NCBI RefSeq assembly: GCF_001027285.1
Contig: NZ_CP011509.1
Coordinates: forward strand, 10,378,501 to 10,442,500
DNA length: 64,000 nt
Direction of reading: 5' to 3'
Source of the DNA: Archangium gephyra
GTDB taxonomy: Bacteria > Myxococcota > Myxococcia > Myxococcales > Myxococcaceae
The translations under genes and the position numbers were made by a program. This document shows positions 43,926 to 52,959 of this stretch, in pieces. The notes beneath the pieces were generated by a model. The model did not search any database, was not told where the DNA came from, and was given only the letters and a program-made list of their open reading frames with translations. Positions within the stretch are counted from its first letter, which is position 1. Every line of letters begins with the position of its first letter.

Positions 43926-44870
43926 ATGGCAACGGCGGCGCAGCAGAGAGCAGGCGTTGGATTCCTCGCGGGACCTCCGGTGAAGGTGAGCTGGGGCTCC
44001 ATCATCGCGGGCGTGGTCACCGCGTTGGGGCTCTGGGTCCTGCTCTACGCCTTTGGCCTGGCCCTGGGGTTGTCCACCATCAACCCGCAGGACGCGGGCA
44101 GCGCGAAGTCCTCGGGCATCTTCACGGGCGTCTGGGGCCTCGTCTCCCCGCTGATCGCCCTCTTCGTGGGCGGTATCGTGGCCGGCCGGTGCGCGGGAGT
44201 GCAGACGAAGGCGAGCGGCGGCATCCACGGGCTCGTGATGTGGGGCCTCACCACGCTGGTGGGCCTGTGGCTGCTCGGCAACCTGGTCTCCGCTCTGGCG
44301 GGCGGGCTGTTCTCCGTCGGCAAGTCGGCCGCGCAGGCCACCGGTGCGGCCGTCTCCGCGGGCGCCGCCGGGTCCGGGAACCTGGGCCAGGTGGCCAGGA
44401 GCTTCGGGCTGGATGCCAATGATGCCCTGCGCCCCGTCAACGAACGCCTGCGCGCGGAGGGCAAGCCCCAGGTGACGGCGGCCCAGCTCGAGGCCGCCAC
44501 GAAGGACGTGGTGCAGACGGCGGTGCAGCAGGGCCGGCTCGACCGGCAGATGCTGGTGAGCTCCATCGCGGAGAAGACGGCCCTCTCGCGCGCGGATGCC
44601 GAGGACGTGGCGAACCGTGTCGAGGCTCAGTTCAACGCCGCTCAGGGCAAGGCGGGACAGGCGGTGCAGACGGGCGCGCTGCAGGCGGCGGATGCCACGG
44701 GCAAGGCCTTCTGGGGCGTCTTCGGCGCGCTCTTCCTGGGGCTCATCTCCGCCATCCTGGGAGGCACCGTGGGCGTGAACAAGCGCCAGCGCATCTCCGC
44801 CGAGGGCGTGGTGGTGACGACTCCGCCCGAGGGTGGGCTGCCTCCTCCGCGCCGCGAGGTGTATCCCTAG
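43926..44870 (+). CDS. membrane protein of unknown function
   Basis: A 314-residue protein with four hydrophobic segments: three in the first half (about 24-45, 65-85, 100-130) and one at 250-275. Between them is a soluble helical part of Ala/Gln-rich heptads (SGNLGQVARSFGLDANDALRPVNE, and later VEAQFNAAQGKAGQ). The C-terminus is a short proline-rich tail. Start ATG 43926 has GAGAGGTGGAG upstream. The next gene is a PRC/YsnF stress-type protein in the same orientation. No known family was recognised. Confidence 0.6.
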   Translation: MATAAQQRAGVGFLAGPPVKVSWGSIIAGVVTALGLWVLLYAFGLALGLSTINPQDAGSAKSSGIFTGVWGLVSPLIALFVGGIVAGRCAGVQTKASGGIHGLVMWGLTTLVGLWLLGNLVSALAGGLFSVGKSAAQATGAAVSAGAAGSGNLGQVARSFGLDANDALRPVNERLRAEGKPQVTAAQLEAATKDVVQTAVQQGRLDRQMLVSSIAEKTALSRADAEDVANRVEAQFNAAQGKAGQAVQTGALQAADATGKAFWGVFGALFLGLISAILGGTVGVNKRQRISAEGVVVTTPPEGGLPPPRREVYP

Positions 44871-44899
44871 GCGCCCTCGCGCAAGCCCCCGTCGTCCGT

Positions 44900-44929
44900 G
44901 GGCCCGGTGCCTCGTCAGGTGCCGGGCCC
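44900..44929 (+). terminator. hairpin after the 43926 membrane gene
   Basis: GGGCCCGG (44900-44907) pairs with CCGGGCCC (44922-44929). No T-tract, so a moderate terminator candidate in the 204-bp gap; the rest of the gap shows no gene. Confidence 0.45.
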
Positions 44930-45074
44930 GTTCGCAACAGGGACAGTGGGAGAAGCCCGGGTTCCTGGACGAAGCCTGGACAGCAATGCGGCCGGGCGTC
45001 CGTCATGACGCGCTGTGCCGCTCCGGCCAACAGCCCCCATCCTGAGCGCTGGAACCAATCAACAGGAGGCAGCC

Positions 45075-45884
45075 ATGTTCCAGCGCACGCAGTTGAGGGA
45101 AGGCATGACGGTTCGCAGCATCGACGGCGAGAAGCTCGGCAGGGTCTTCTCTCTGGGCGATGACGCGTTCCATATCGAGAAGGGCCTCTTCTTCCCGAAG
45201 GACTACCTAGTCCGGTACGCGGACATCAGTGACATCCGCGACGGGGAGATCATCCTCACGCACGGCCGGGAGAGCCTCCGCAGCCTGTCGGGCGCGGACA
45301 AGTACGGCACGGCCAGCACCGGCTATGACACGACCACCACCGGCCTCGGCACGAGCGCGGGTCTCGGCACGAGCGCGGGTCTCGGCACGAGCGCGACGAC
45401 CGGCCTGGGCTCGGACCTGAGGGCGGACGCGAGCATCAAGGATCGCTCGTGGGACTCCCGCCGCACCGAGGAGGTGGCCATCCCGGTACACAAGGAGCAG
45501 CTGGAGGTCACCAAGCGCGACGTATCGGCCGGTGAGGTCCGCGTCCACAAGGACGTGGTGGAAGAGGTGAAGACGGTGGAGGTCCCCGTCCGCCGCGAGC
45601 GCGTCCGGGTGGAGCGCCGCGACGTCAATCCGGACCGGCCCGCCATGAACGCCTCCTTCCAGGAGGAGACGGTGGTGGTGCCCCTGCGCGCCGAGGAAGT
45701 GGACGTCCACAAGCGCGCGGTGGTGGATGAAGAGGTGATCATCCACAAGGACTCCATCGAGGAGGAGCGCCGCGTGGCGGAGTCGGTGCGCCGCGAGGAG
45801 GTGGAGATCAGCACTCCGGACGATGACAACAAGCGCTCGCTGAACCTCACTCCCGACGACGACCCACTCCTGCGTCGCCGGTAA
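45075..45884 (+). CDS. PRC-barrel plus YsnF/AvaK-type (DUF2382) protein
   Basis: A 269-residue soluble protein. N-terminus is a PRC-barrel (about 1-65: VRSIDGEKLGRVFSLGDD and IRDGEIILTHG). A Ser/Gly/Thr linker follows with an 18-bp tandem repeat. The C-terminal YsnF domain (about 140-260) shows HKEQLEVTKR, PVRRERVRVERRDV, VPLRAEEVDVHKR and related repeats. Family members are linked to stress tolerance; PRC-barrels are often found in RNA-processing and photosynthetic proteins. AGGAGG lies 5 bases upstream of ATG 45075. It converges with a kinase, with a shared hairpin between. Confidence 0.85.
   Translation: MFQRTQLREGMTVRSIDGEKLGRVFSLGDDAFHIEKGLFFPKDYLVRYADISDIRDGEIILTHGRESLRSLSGADKYGTASTGYDTTTTGLGTSAGLGTSAGLGTSATTGLGSDLRADASIKDRSWDSRRTEEVAIPVHKEQLEVTKRDVSAGEVRVHKDVVEEVKTVEVPVRRERVRVERRDVNPDRPAMNASFQEETVVVPLRAEEVDVHKRAVVDEEVIIHKDSIEEERRVAESVRREEVEISTPDDDNKRSLNLTPDDDPLLRRR
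45344..45397 (+). repeat. 18-bp tandem repeat in the PRC/YsnF linker, three units
   Basis: CTCGGCACGAGCGCGGGT at 45344-45361 and 45362-45379, and a third variant unit at 45380-45397. Encodes LGTSAG repeats in frame. Confidence 0.9.
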
Positions 45885-45908
45885 CACCGGACGCCAGGTG
45901 CCGGGCAC

Positions 45909-45940
45909 AGGGCCACTTCCAGGCGACTGGAAGTGGCCCT
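45909..45940. terminator. perfect 14-bp hairpin with GCGA loop
   Basis: AGGGCCACTTCCAG (45909-45922) pairs with CTGGAAGTGGCCCT (45927-45940) around GCGA, a GNRA-type loop, between two convergent genes. It probably serves both directions as terminator; no T-tract. Confidence 0.7.
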
Positions 45941-45949
45941 GCCTTCATC

Positions 45950-47074
45950 TCAGTGGTGGATGACGTCGTCCGAATCCGAGGCCCGTGCGTCAGCGGGGTG
46001 CCGCGGCAACCGCACGGTGAAGGTGGTGCCCTCCGCCTCGGACGAGCTCACCTCGATGGTGCCGTGATGGGCGAGGACGATCTGCTGCACGATGTAGAGA
46101 CCCAGCCCCACGCTCTTGTGCTTCGAGGAGCGGATCGCTCCGGCGCCCCGTCTCATGGGCTCGAAGAGGTGGGGCATCGCGTCGGGTGGAATGGGAGTCC
46201 CCCGGTTTTGAATCTCGAACACCACGGCGTCCGGTTCGCCCGAGACACGCAGCCGCACCGGCTCGTCCTCCAGGCCATGCTCCAGGGCGTTGTTGAGCAG
46301 GTTGGTGAGAAGCTGGGCGAGCCGGTCCACATCCCACGCTCCCCTTCCCTCTCCGGAGAACTCGAGCTGGATGTCCTGCCCGGGATGCGTCACCCGCACC
46401 TCCTCCACGAGGAGGCTCAGGTACTCCCGCAGATCGACGGGCGTGTAATGGAGGACGAACCCGCCGCCGACACGCGCCTGGGAGAAGTCGAGCAGGCTGC
46501 TGATCAGCCGCAGGGCTCGCTCGGAGGAAGAGAGGATGCGCCCCAGGACGGCCGTGTGCCGCTCACTGAGGATCTCGCTGCGCATCAGCAGCGCGGTGGC
46601 CAGGGTGATGGCGGACAGAGGGGTCCGCAAGTCATGGCTGACGATGCCGATGAGCTGCTGCTCGAACTCCGCCCGCTTGCGCAGCTCGGCCTCGGCGCGC
46701 TTGCGCACGCTGATGTCCCGGGTGACCTTCACGAAGCCCCGGTGGACGCCTCCCTGGTCCGCGAGCGCGCGCAGGGTCACCTCGGCCTCGTAGCGCGTGC
46801 CCCCCTTGCGGACCCGGACGCCCTCGCCCTGGAAGACGCCCTTCTCGCTGGCCTGCCGCAGCTCCCACTCGGGCACCCCCGCCTCGACATCCTCCGGGGT
46901 GAAGAGGACGGAGAAGGGCCGGCCGAGAATCTCCTCGGCGCGGTAGCCCTTGACGCGCTCGGCCCCCGCGTTCCAACTGACGATGAGGCCCTCGGGGCTG
47001 ATCCGGAAGATGGCGTACTCCTTGATGTCCTCCAGGTTCAGATGAAACCGTTCGTCCCGCTCCAACTCGGGCAT
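45950..47074 (-). CDS. histidine kinase: PAS - HisKA - HATPase
   Basis: A 374-residue soluble kinase with one PAS domain (about 10-130; EYAIFRISPEGLIVSWNAGAERVKGY, FTPEDVEAGVPEW). The HisKA motif is GIVSHDLRTPLSAI, the N-box LTNLLNNALEHG, and the G2 box SVGLGLYIV. It has no membrane helix or receiver. This is the shortest of the local kinases and lacks the RsbRD-type N-terminus. Start ATG 47074. The PAS domain is closely similar to the second PAS of the 52960 kinase. Confidence 0.9.
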   Translation of the reverse strand: MPELERDERFHLNLEDIKEYAIFRISPEGLIVSWNAGAERVKGYRAEEILGRPFSVLFTPEDVEAGVPEWELRQASEKGVFQGEGVRVRKGGTRYEAEVTLRALADQGGVHRGFVKVTRDISVRKRAEAELRKRAEFEQQLIGIVSHDLRTPLSAITLATALLMRSEILSERHTAVLGRILSSSERALRLISSLLDFSQARVGGGFVLHYTPVDLREYLSLLVEEVRVTHPGQDIQLEFSGEGRGAWDVDRLAQLLTNLLNNALEHGLEDEPVRLRVSGEPDAVVFEIQNRGTPIPPDAMPHLFEPMRRGAGAIRSSKHKSVGLGLYIVQQIVLAHHGTIEVSSSEAEGTTFTVRLPRHPADARASDSDDVIHH

Positions 47075-47194
47075 GGCGCCCCCCCTGTCTCCCACTCGAA
47101 GTGGGGCATCCGTTCCCAGGAAAGGTAATCCCTTCGGGAACGGCCTCCCGCGAAGGCTGGCGGAATGACACCGGGCAGGCGGCATGGCGCTCGC

Positions 47195-49267
47195 TCAGTG
47201 CACCGCCCCAGCGTCTTCTCGCGCCCGCGGACCGTGGCGCGGCAACCGCACGGAGAAGGTGGTGCCGTCCCCCTCGCTGGAGCGCACCTCCACGCTTCCC
47301 CCATGGGCCCGGGCGATCTCCTGGACGATGAAGAGGCCCAGCCCCAGCCCCGAGGTCGGATGGGCATCGCCCTCCACCGCCCGCCGGAAGGGCTCGAAGA
47401 TGCCCGCCAGCAATTCCCGGGGAATGGGCGCCCCCTCGTTGTGCACCTCCACGCGCAGGGTGTCGCCCTCGTCGAGGAGGGAGAAGTCCACCGGTGTGTC
47501 CGCCGGGCTGTAGTCCAGCGCGTTCTTGCCCAGGTTGCCCAGCAGCTGCGCCAGCCGGTCCGAATCCCACTCCCCCAGGAAGTCTCCCTCCGCGCGCAGC
47601 CGCAGCTCGCGGCTGGGGAAGCCGAGCTCCAGCTCCTCCAGCACATGGCGCGAGAGGTGCCGGAGGTTGACGCGCTGGGGATGGATGGGAATGCCGCCCC
47701 CCAACCGCCCCCGCGTGAAGTCGAGCAGCTCGCCAATCATCCGCCCCATGCGCTCGCCACTGGTGACGATGCGCCGCACCATCTTCGTGTGGCTGGCCGG
47801 AATGCCCTCGGTGCGCAGCAGCGCGTTGGCCGACAGCAGGATGGCGTTGAGCGGGTTGCGCAGGTCATGCGAGACGACGCCCAGGAAGCGCTCGCGGAAC
47901 TCCGCCGTCTGCCGCAGCCGCTCCTCCTGCTGCTTGCGCTCGGTGATGTCCACCAGGACGCCCCCCACCCCGAGCACCTGCCCGTCCCGCGCTCGCACCG
48001 GGAAGTAGTCTCCCAGCCAGTGGTGGAGCACGCCCGGGTCCGTGGCCGTGACGGCGCTGAACTCCTGGGCGCGCAGCGCCTCACCCGTCTCCAACACCCG
48101 CCGCAGCAGGGGCTCGACGAGCGACGCCCTGTCGGGAACCACCTCGGAGGGCGTCCGCCCCACGTGGGCCTCCACCGGCGCGCCGTTGGCGGCGGCCAGC
48201 GCCTCGTTGACGCGCACGTAGCGCAGCTCCGTGTCGAGCAGGGCCAGGCACGCCGGCGTGGCGGCCAGCAGCGAGTCCAGCAGCGCGAGCGTCTCGGCCT
48301 GCTGGCGCTCCACCTCCCGCTCCCGGGCGGCCAGCTGCGCCTGGACGATGAGGGCCGTGACCCGGCTCACCATGGCCCGGAAGAGCAGCTTGTCCTCGTT
48401 GGAGAACTCGAAGGTGGTGCGGCTGCCCATGTGCGCCACGCCGATGACCTCTCCCGCGTACAGCAGGGGCACGCCATAGAGGGCGCGCGTCCCCCGGGAC
48501 CGCACGGCCTCGCTCCTCACCAGCGGATCCGTCGCCGCGGAGCGCACCTCGCGTGGACACCGCTCGGCGGCGATCGTTCCGGAGAAACCCTCGCCCACCT
48601 TCAGGCTGAAGCCGGAGGCCACCAGTTCCTCCAACCCCACCGAGGCGTGCACGCGGAGCACGTCGCCCTCGCGCAGCAGCAACGTGACGGAGTCCACCGC
48701 CTCGGTCGTCTCCAGGATGACGCGCAGCAGCTTGGGCAGGAAGGTGTCCGCGTCCTCCGTCCCCAGCGACGCCTCGGAGATGCGGTCGAGCGCCACCAGC
48801 GTGCGCTCCCGTGCCCGTGCGTAGCGCGAGACGGCCGCGGCCACGGCCTCGTCGAACGTCCGGTTGAAGCGCACCACCTCCTGCATCGCCACGGCCAGCG
48901 ACGCCGCGCCCGCTTCCTCCACGTGCTCGGCGTAGAGCTGGAGGATGCAGCCCCGCAGCAGCGCGTACTCCCCGGCCACATCGTCCAGGTCGAAGCCCGA
49001 GTCCAACCGCTCCAGGGCGTGCACCTCTGGCAGGCCCTCGAGCGATTCGTCGCCTCCTCCCGTCCGCACCGTCTCCACCACCTGGGCGATGCGGTCCAGC
49101 AGGTCTGGCAGGTGATCGAGCAGGCGTGGCCGCGAGAGCTCCCGGGCATAGGGAAGCCGGCGCACGGCCCGCTCCCACTCCTGGAGCAGACGAGCGCGGT
49201 TGTCCCGAATGAACGTTCCGAGCTCCAACCGTTGCTGTTCCGCCCCAAGGCCTTCGTTCTTGCTCAT
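47195..49267 (-). CDS. histidine kinase: RsbRD_N - GAF - PAS - HisKA - HATPase
   Basis: A 690-residue soluble kinase. RsbRD-type N-terminus (about 10-165, FIRDNRARLLQEWERAV), GAF (about 185-330), one PAS (about 345-460, TPACLALLDTELRYVRVNE), HisKA with VVSHDLRNPLNAI, N-box LLGNLGKNALDYS and G2 SGLGLGLFIV. It is a paralogue of the next gene (49411-52242), near-identical over long stretches of the kinase core. No convincing ribosome site precedes ATG 49267; the first conserved residues follow within 20 codons. Confidence 0.9.
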   Translation of the reverse strand: MSKNEGLGAEQQRLELGTFIRDNRARLLQEWERAVRRLPYARELSRPRLLDHLPDLLDRIAQVVETVRTGGGDESLEGLPEVHALERLDSGFDLDDVAGEYALLRGCILQLYAEHVEEAGAASLAVAMQEVVRFNRTFDEAVAAAVSRYARARERTLVALDRISEASLGTEDADTFLPKLLRVILETTEAVDSVTLLLREGDVLRVHASVGLEELVASGFSLKVGEGFSGTIAAERCPREVRSAATDPLVRSEAVRSRGTRALYGVPLLYAGEVIGVAHMGSRTTFEFSNEDKLLFRAMVSRVTALIVQAQLAAREREVERQQAETLALLDSLLAATPACLALLDTELRYVRVNEALAAANGAPVEAHVGRTPSEVVPDRASLVEPLLRRVLETGEALRAQEFSAVTATDPGVLHHWLGDYFPVRARDGQVLGVGGVLVDITERKQQEERLRQTAEFRERFLGVVSHDLRNPLNAILLSANALLRTEGIPASHTKMVRRIVTSGERMGRMIGELLDFTRGRLGGGIPIHPQRVNLRHLSRHVLEELELGFPSRELRLRAEGDFLGEWDSDRLAQLLGNLGKNALDYSPADTPVDFSLLDEGDTLRVEVHNEGAPIPRELLAGIFEPFRRAVEGDAHPTSGLGLGLFIVQEIARAHGGSVEVRSSEGDGTTFSVRLPRHGPRAREDAGAVH

Positions 49268-49410
49268 GTGAAGAACTGCAACCCCCGTCGTGCCGTGGAT
49301 CTGGCCGCCGCCGCCGGGCCCCCGCTCCCCCGCCCGCTGACGGGCCACCCCACCCGCCTGGCCTCTCGCACGGAGGGCAGTGGCGCCAGCATGGCGCGTG
49401 CGTCAGGGGC

Positions 49411-52242
49411 TCAGTGCAGCGCCCGTTCCGGGGCCGGCGCGCCCGGGCCGTGCCGAGGCAACCGCACGGTGAAGGTGGTGCCCTGGCCCTCGCTGGAGCG
49501 CACCTCCACGGTGCCCCCGTGGGCCCGGGCGATCTCCTGGACGATGAAGAGGCCCAGCCCCAGTCCCGAGGTCGGGTGGGCGTCTCCCCCCACCGCCCGG
49601 CGGAAGGGCTCGAAGATGCCCGTCAGCAACTCCCGGGGGATGGGGGGCCCCTCGTTGTGCACCTCCACGCGCAGGGTGCCGCCCTCGTCGTGCAGCGAGA
49701 AGTCCACCGGCGTGTCCGCCGGGCTGTAGTCCAGCGCGTTCTTGCCCAGGTTGCCCAGCAACTGCGCCAGCCGGTCCGGGTCCCAGGCTCCCTGGAAATC
49801 TCCCTTCGCGCGCAGCCGCAGCTCCCGGCCCAGGTGGACGGCCTCCAGCTCCTCCAGCACGTGCCGGCAGAGGTCGCGGAGGTTGGCCGGCCGGGGCGTG
49901 ATGGGGATGCCCCCACCCAGCCGCCCCCGCGTGAAGTCGAGCAGCTCGCCGATCATCCGCACCATGCGCTCGGTGCTGGCGGTGATGCGGCGCACGGCCT
50001 TCAGGTGCTGCTTCACCACGCAATCCGAGCGCATCAGCGCATTGGCGGACAGGAGGATGGCGTTGAGCGGATTGCGCAGGTCATGCGAGACGATGCCCAG
50101 GAAGCGCTCGCGGAACTCCGCCGCCCGGAGCAGCTCGTCCTCCTTGCGCCGGGCCTCGGTGACGTCCGTCACCGCCGCGCCCACGCCCGTCACCCGCCCA
50201 TCCCGCGCGCGCACCGGGAAGTAGTCCGACACCCAGTGGTGGACGACTCCCGGCTCCTCGGCGGCCAGGCCACGCGCCTCGAGCCCCCTCAGCGGCTCCC
50301 CCGTCTCCAGCACCCTCCGCAGCAGCGGCTCCACCAGCGGGGCATGCTCCGGCAGCACCTCGGCCACCGTCCGTCCCCGGTGGGCCTCCACGGACAGGCC
50401 ATTGGACCGGGCCAGCGCCTCGTTGATGTGCACATAGCGCAGCTCCCCATCCAGCAGGGCCATGCCCGCGGGCGCGGCGGCCACCAGCGCCTCCAGCTGC
50501 GCCATCCGCTCCTCGGCCCGCTTGCGGTCGGTGATGTCCACCACCACCGCGCCCACCATGAAGACCTGGCCCCAGCGGTTCCACACCGGGTAGTAGCTCA
50601 CCAGCCAGTGTCCCTGGCCCCCCGCCAGGCCGGGCGTGGTCCCCGACACCTCCAGGTCCAACAGCGGCTCCCCGGTGTCGAGCACGTGCCGGTAGAACGG
50701 CTCCACGGTGGGCGCCAGCTCTGGGATGACCTCGCGCACGGTGCGCCCCAGCGTGCTGCCCACCGAGGAACCATTGAGGGCGGCGAGCGCGTGGTTGACG
50801 CGGACATAGCGCAGCTCCCGGTCCACGAAGGACAGGCCCACGGGAGCGGTGGCCAGCAACGTGTCGAGCAGGGCCAGCGCCTCGGCGGTCTCCACCTCGC
50901 GCATCAGCCGCTCCGTCTCGTCGCGGGCGGAGAGCACCGCCCCGGCGAGCGAGCCGTCCGGCCGGCGGATGGGCAGGGCGGTGCCGCAGAGCGTGCGCAT
51001 CGAGCCATCGGGCCGGCGCACCACCCAGTGCGCCCCCGTCACCGGCACGCCCTTCAGCGCCCGGGACAGGGGCGTCTCCTCCCAGGACAGGGGACGGCCA
51101 TCCACGGAGAGCAGGCCGGACACCAGGGGCCCCGCGAGTGTCCCCACCTCCTCGCGGCGCACCCCATGCAGCCGCTCGGCCTCGGCGTTGAAGATGCGCA
51201 CCTGGCCCCGCTCGTCCGCCATGATGATGGCGTCCCCGCTCTGCTCGATGACCATGCGCAGCAGCTGCTTGTGGGCCTCGGCTTCCTCGCGCGCCGCGCG
51301 CTCGCGGGCCACGAGCCGGGCCTGGACGATGAGGGCCGAGGCGCGCGTCACCATGGCCCGGAAGAGCAGCTTGTCCTCGCTGGAGAACTCGAAGGCCGTG
51401 CGGCTGCCCATGTGCGCCACGCCCAGCACCTCGTCGCCCTGCAGCAGGGGCACGCCATAGAGGGCGCGAAGCCCATGGCCCCGCGGCCCCTGGCGCTTCA
51501 CCAGCGGATCCGTCATCGCCGAGCGCACCTCCCGCGGGCGCCGCTCGGCGGCGATCGTCCCGGAGAAGCCCTCGCCCACCCGCACGCGGAAGCCGGAGAC
51601 GCCCAGCGCCTCCAGCCCCACCGAGGCGCGCACCCGGAGCTCGTCCCCCTCGCGCAGCAGCAGCGTGACGGTGTCCACCGCCTCCGTGGTCTCCAGGATG
51701 ACGCGCAGCAGCCTCGGCAGGAAGGTGTCCAGGTCCTCCGTCCCCAGCGCCGCCTCGGACAGCCGCTCCAGCGCCACCAGCGTCCGCGTGCGCGCCCGGG
51801 CATAGCGCGAGACGGAGGTGGCCACCGCCTCGTCGAACGTCCGGTTGAAGTACACCACCTCCCGCATCAGCACGCCTGGCTCCCACGCCCCCATCGCCCC
51901 CAGGTGCCCGGCATACAGCTCGAGGACGCAGGCGCGCAGCAGCGCGTACTCCTGGGCCACCTGCTCCACGTCCAGGCCCACGTTCAACCGCTCCAGCGCA
52001 TGCTCCTCGGGGAACGCACCGAGCGTCTTCTCCTCCCCGGTGTGGACCGTCTCCACCACCACGGCCACCCGCTCCAGGAACTCGGGCAGGTGGTTGATCA
52101 GCCGCGGACGGGAGAAGTCCCGGAGCACCGGGAGCAGACGAACCTCGCGCTCCCACGACTCCAGGATGCGGGCCACGTTCTCCCGGATGAAGTCGCAGAG
52201 GCGGTCCCGCCCCTGTGCGGTAGGGGCCTCGTGTTCAGCCAT
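49411..52242 (-). CDS. histidine kinase: RsbRD_N - GAF - three PAS - HisKA - HATPase
   Basis: A 943-residue soluble kinase. RsbRD-type N-terminus (about 12-165), GAF (about 180-320), three PAS domains (about 335-450, 460-575, 580-690), HisKA (IVSHDLRNPLNAI), then the catalytic core with N-box LLGNLGKNALDYS and G2 SGLGLGLFIV. It is a tandem paralogue of the 47195 gene, differing by the extra PAS domains in the middle. ATG 52242 was chosen although GGAGG is very near (1 base); the in-frame ATG 52290 is an alternative. Confidence 0.9.
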   Translation of the reverse strand: MAEHEAPTAQGRDRLCDFIRENVARILESWEREVRLLPVLRDFSRPRLINHLPEFLERVAVVVETVHTGEEKTLGAFPEEHALERLNVGLDVEQVAQEYALLRACVLELYAGHLGAMGAWEPGVLMREVVYFNRTFDEAVATSVSRYARARTRTLVALERLSEAALGTEDLDTFLPRLLRVILETTEAVDTVTLLLREGDELRVRASVGLEALGVSGFRVRVGEGFSGTIAAERRPREVRSAMTDPLVKRQGPRGHGLRALYGVPLLQGDEVLGVAHMGSRTAFEFSSEDKLLFRAMVTRASALIVQARLVARERAAREEAEAHKQLLRMVIEQSGDAIIMADERGQVRIFNAEAERLHGVRREEVGTLAGPLVSGLLSVDGRPLSWEETPLSRALKGVPVTGAHWVVRRPDGSMRTLCGTALPIRRPDGSLAGAVLSARDETERLMREVETAEALALLDTLLATAPVGLSFVDRELRYVRVNHALAALNGSSVGSTLGRTVREVIPELAPTVEPFYRHVLDTGEPLLDLEVSGTTPGLAGGQGHWLVSYYPVWNRWGQVFMVGAVVVDITDRKRAEERMAQLEALVAAAPAGMALLDGELRYVHINEALARSNGLSVEAHRGRTVAEVLPEHAPLVEPLLRRVLETGEPLRGLEARGLAAEEPGVVHHWVSDYFPVRARDGRVTGVGAAVTDVTEARRKEDELLRAAEFRERFLGIVSHDLRNPLNAILLSANALMRSDCVVKQHLKAVRRITASTERMVRMIGELLDFTRGRLGGGIPITPRPANLRDLCRHVLEELEAVHLGRELRLRAKGDFQGAWDPDRLAQLLGNLGKNALDYSPADTPVDFSLHDEGGTLRVEVHNEGPPIPRELLTGIFEPFRRAVGGDAHPTSGLGLGLFIVQEIARAHGGTVEVRSSEGQGTTFTVRLPRHGPGAPAPERALH

Positions 52243-52323
52243 ACCTCCAAGGATGCGTCGACCCACTCCGCCATGTTCGTCGGCGGGCACCGCGAGCAGC
52301 CGGCCTCGTGCCTGCCTGGCGGC

Positions 52324-52614
52324 CTACCCGCCCTGCGTCGAGCGGCGGGCGATCTCCCTCAGCGTGAGGCGCCTGCGCGACGGATCCACCTCATAGAGCG
52401 CGATGTGGTTCTCCAGCAGGAGGGAGCGGGTCTCGACGGGCCGGACGTACCGCTGGGGCACGGGAGCGGGCGTCTCCGGCCTCATCCGGGCGGCCACCGC
52501 GTCCAGCTCCTCGCGAATGCGCTGGTACGTCTCCAGGGGCAGATGGGCGATCTGCCTCCAGGCATTCGGACTCACTTCCACGGTGTATTTGTAGAGGCTT
52601 TCGGGTCGACGCAT
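52324..52614 (-). CDS. RelE/ParE-like small protein, no antitoxin seen
   Basis: A 96-residue protein with the alpha/beta order of RelE/ParE toxins: a first strand YTVEVSPNAWRQIAHLP, two helices (YQRIREELDAVAARM), and strands RSLLLENHIALYEVD and RRLTLREIARR. RelE/ParE toxins cut mRNA or inhibit gyrase. No antitoxin-like ORF lies immediately up- or downstream, so it may be solitary or a non-toxic relative. Start ATG 52614 or 52668. The 345-bp gap after it (52615-52959) holds no gene that I can support; it should contain promoters for this gene and the next kinase. Confidence 0.55.
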   Translation of the reverse strand: MRRPESLYKYTVEVSPNAWRQIAHLPLETYQRIREELDAVAARMRPETPAPVPQRYVRPVETRSLLLENHIALYEVDPSRRRLTLREIARRSTQGG

Positions 52615-52959
52615 TCCGCTTGCCCAACAAGCAGGAATCACGCCAGCCCCCTTGTCTGTCATCTTCAATACTTATCCCAGGGGTTGAGAGCCGGGCTGAA
52701 GTCCTTACAAGCACGAACCGGCAAACTTTTCAGCCTCCCGCCGAGAAGGGAGGAGCTCGGGCGGCCGGGAATTCGAGGGGCCGTCCGCTCTTCCCGGGTA
52801 GCCCCGGAGGCGAGCCGGAAAGCCCCTGCATCTGTCCCCTGAATGACGGGACTTCGCCTCCAGGCGCTTGTCTGGGAGTCGGGCCGGTTGCACGCCTGAG
52901 CCGGACATCCGAACTTCTCGCATGAGCCCACCTCCGACCCACACCGAGGGGGCACCTCC
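52615..52959. other. 345-bp gap without a gene
   Basis: Divergent intergenic space between the RelE-like gene and the 52960 kinase. It has a few AT-rich stretches (near 52670-52740) fit for promoters, but I saw no convincing -35/-10 pair, RNA gene or repeat family copy. Confidence 0.5.

Noticed and set aside
49414-52842. 1142-codon plus-strand open frame
   Set aside because: Exact antisense of the 49411-52242 kinase; composition (His/Gln/Arg-rich) is that of a G+C-rich shadow frame.
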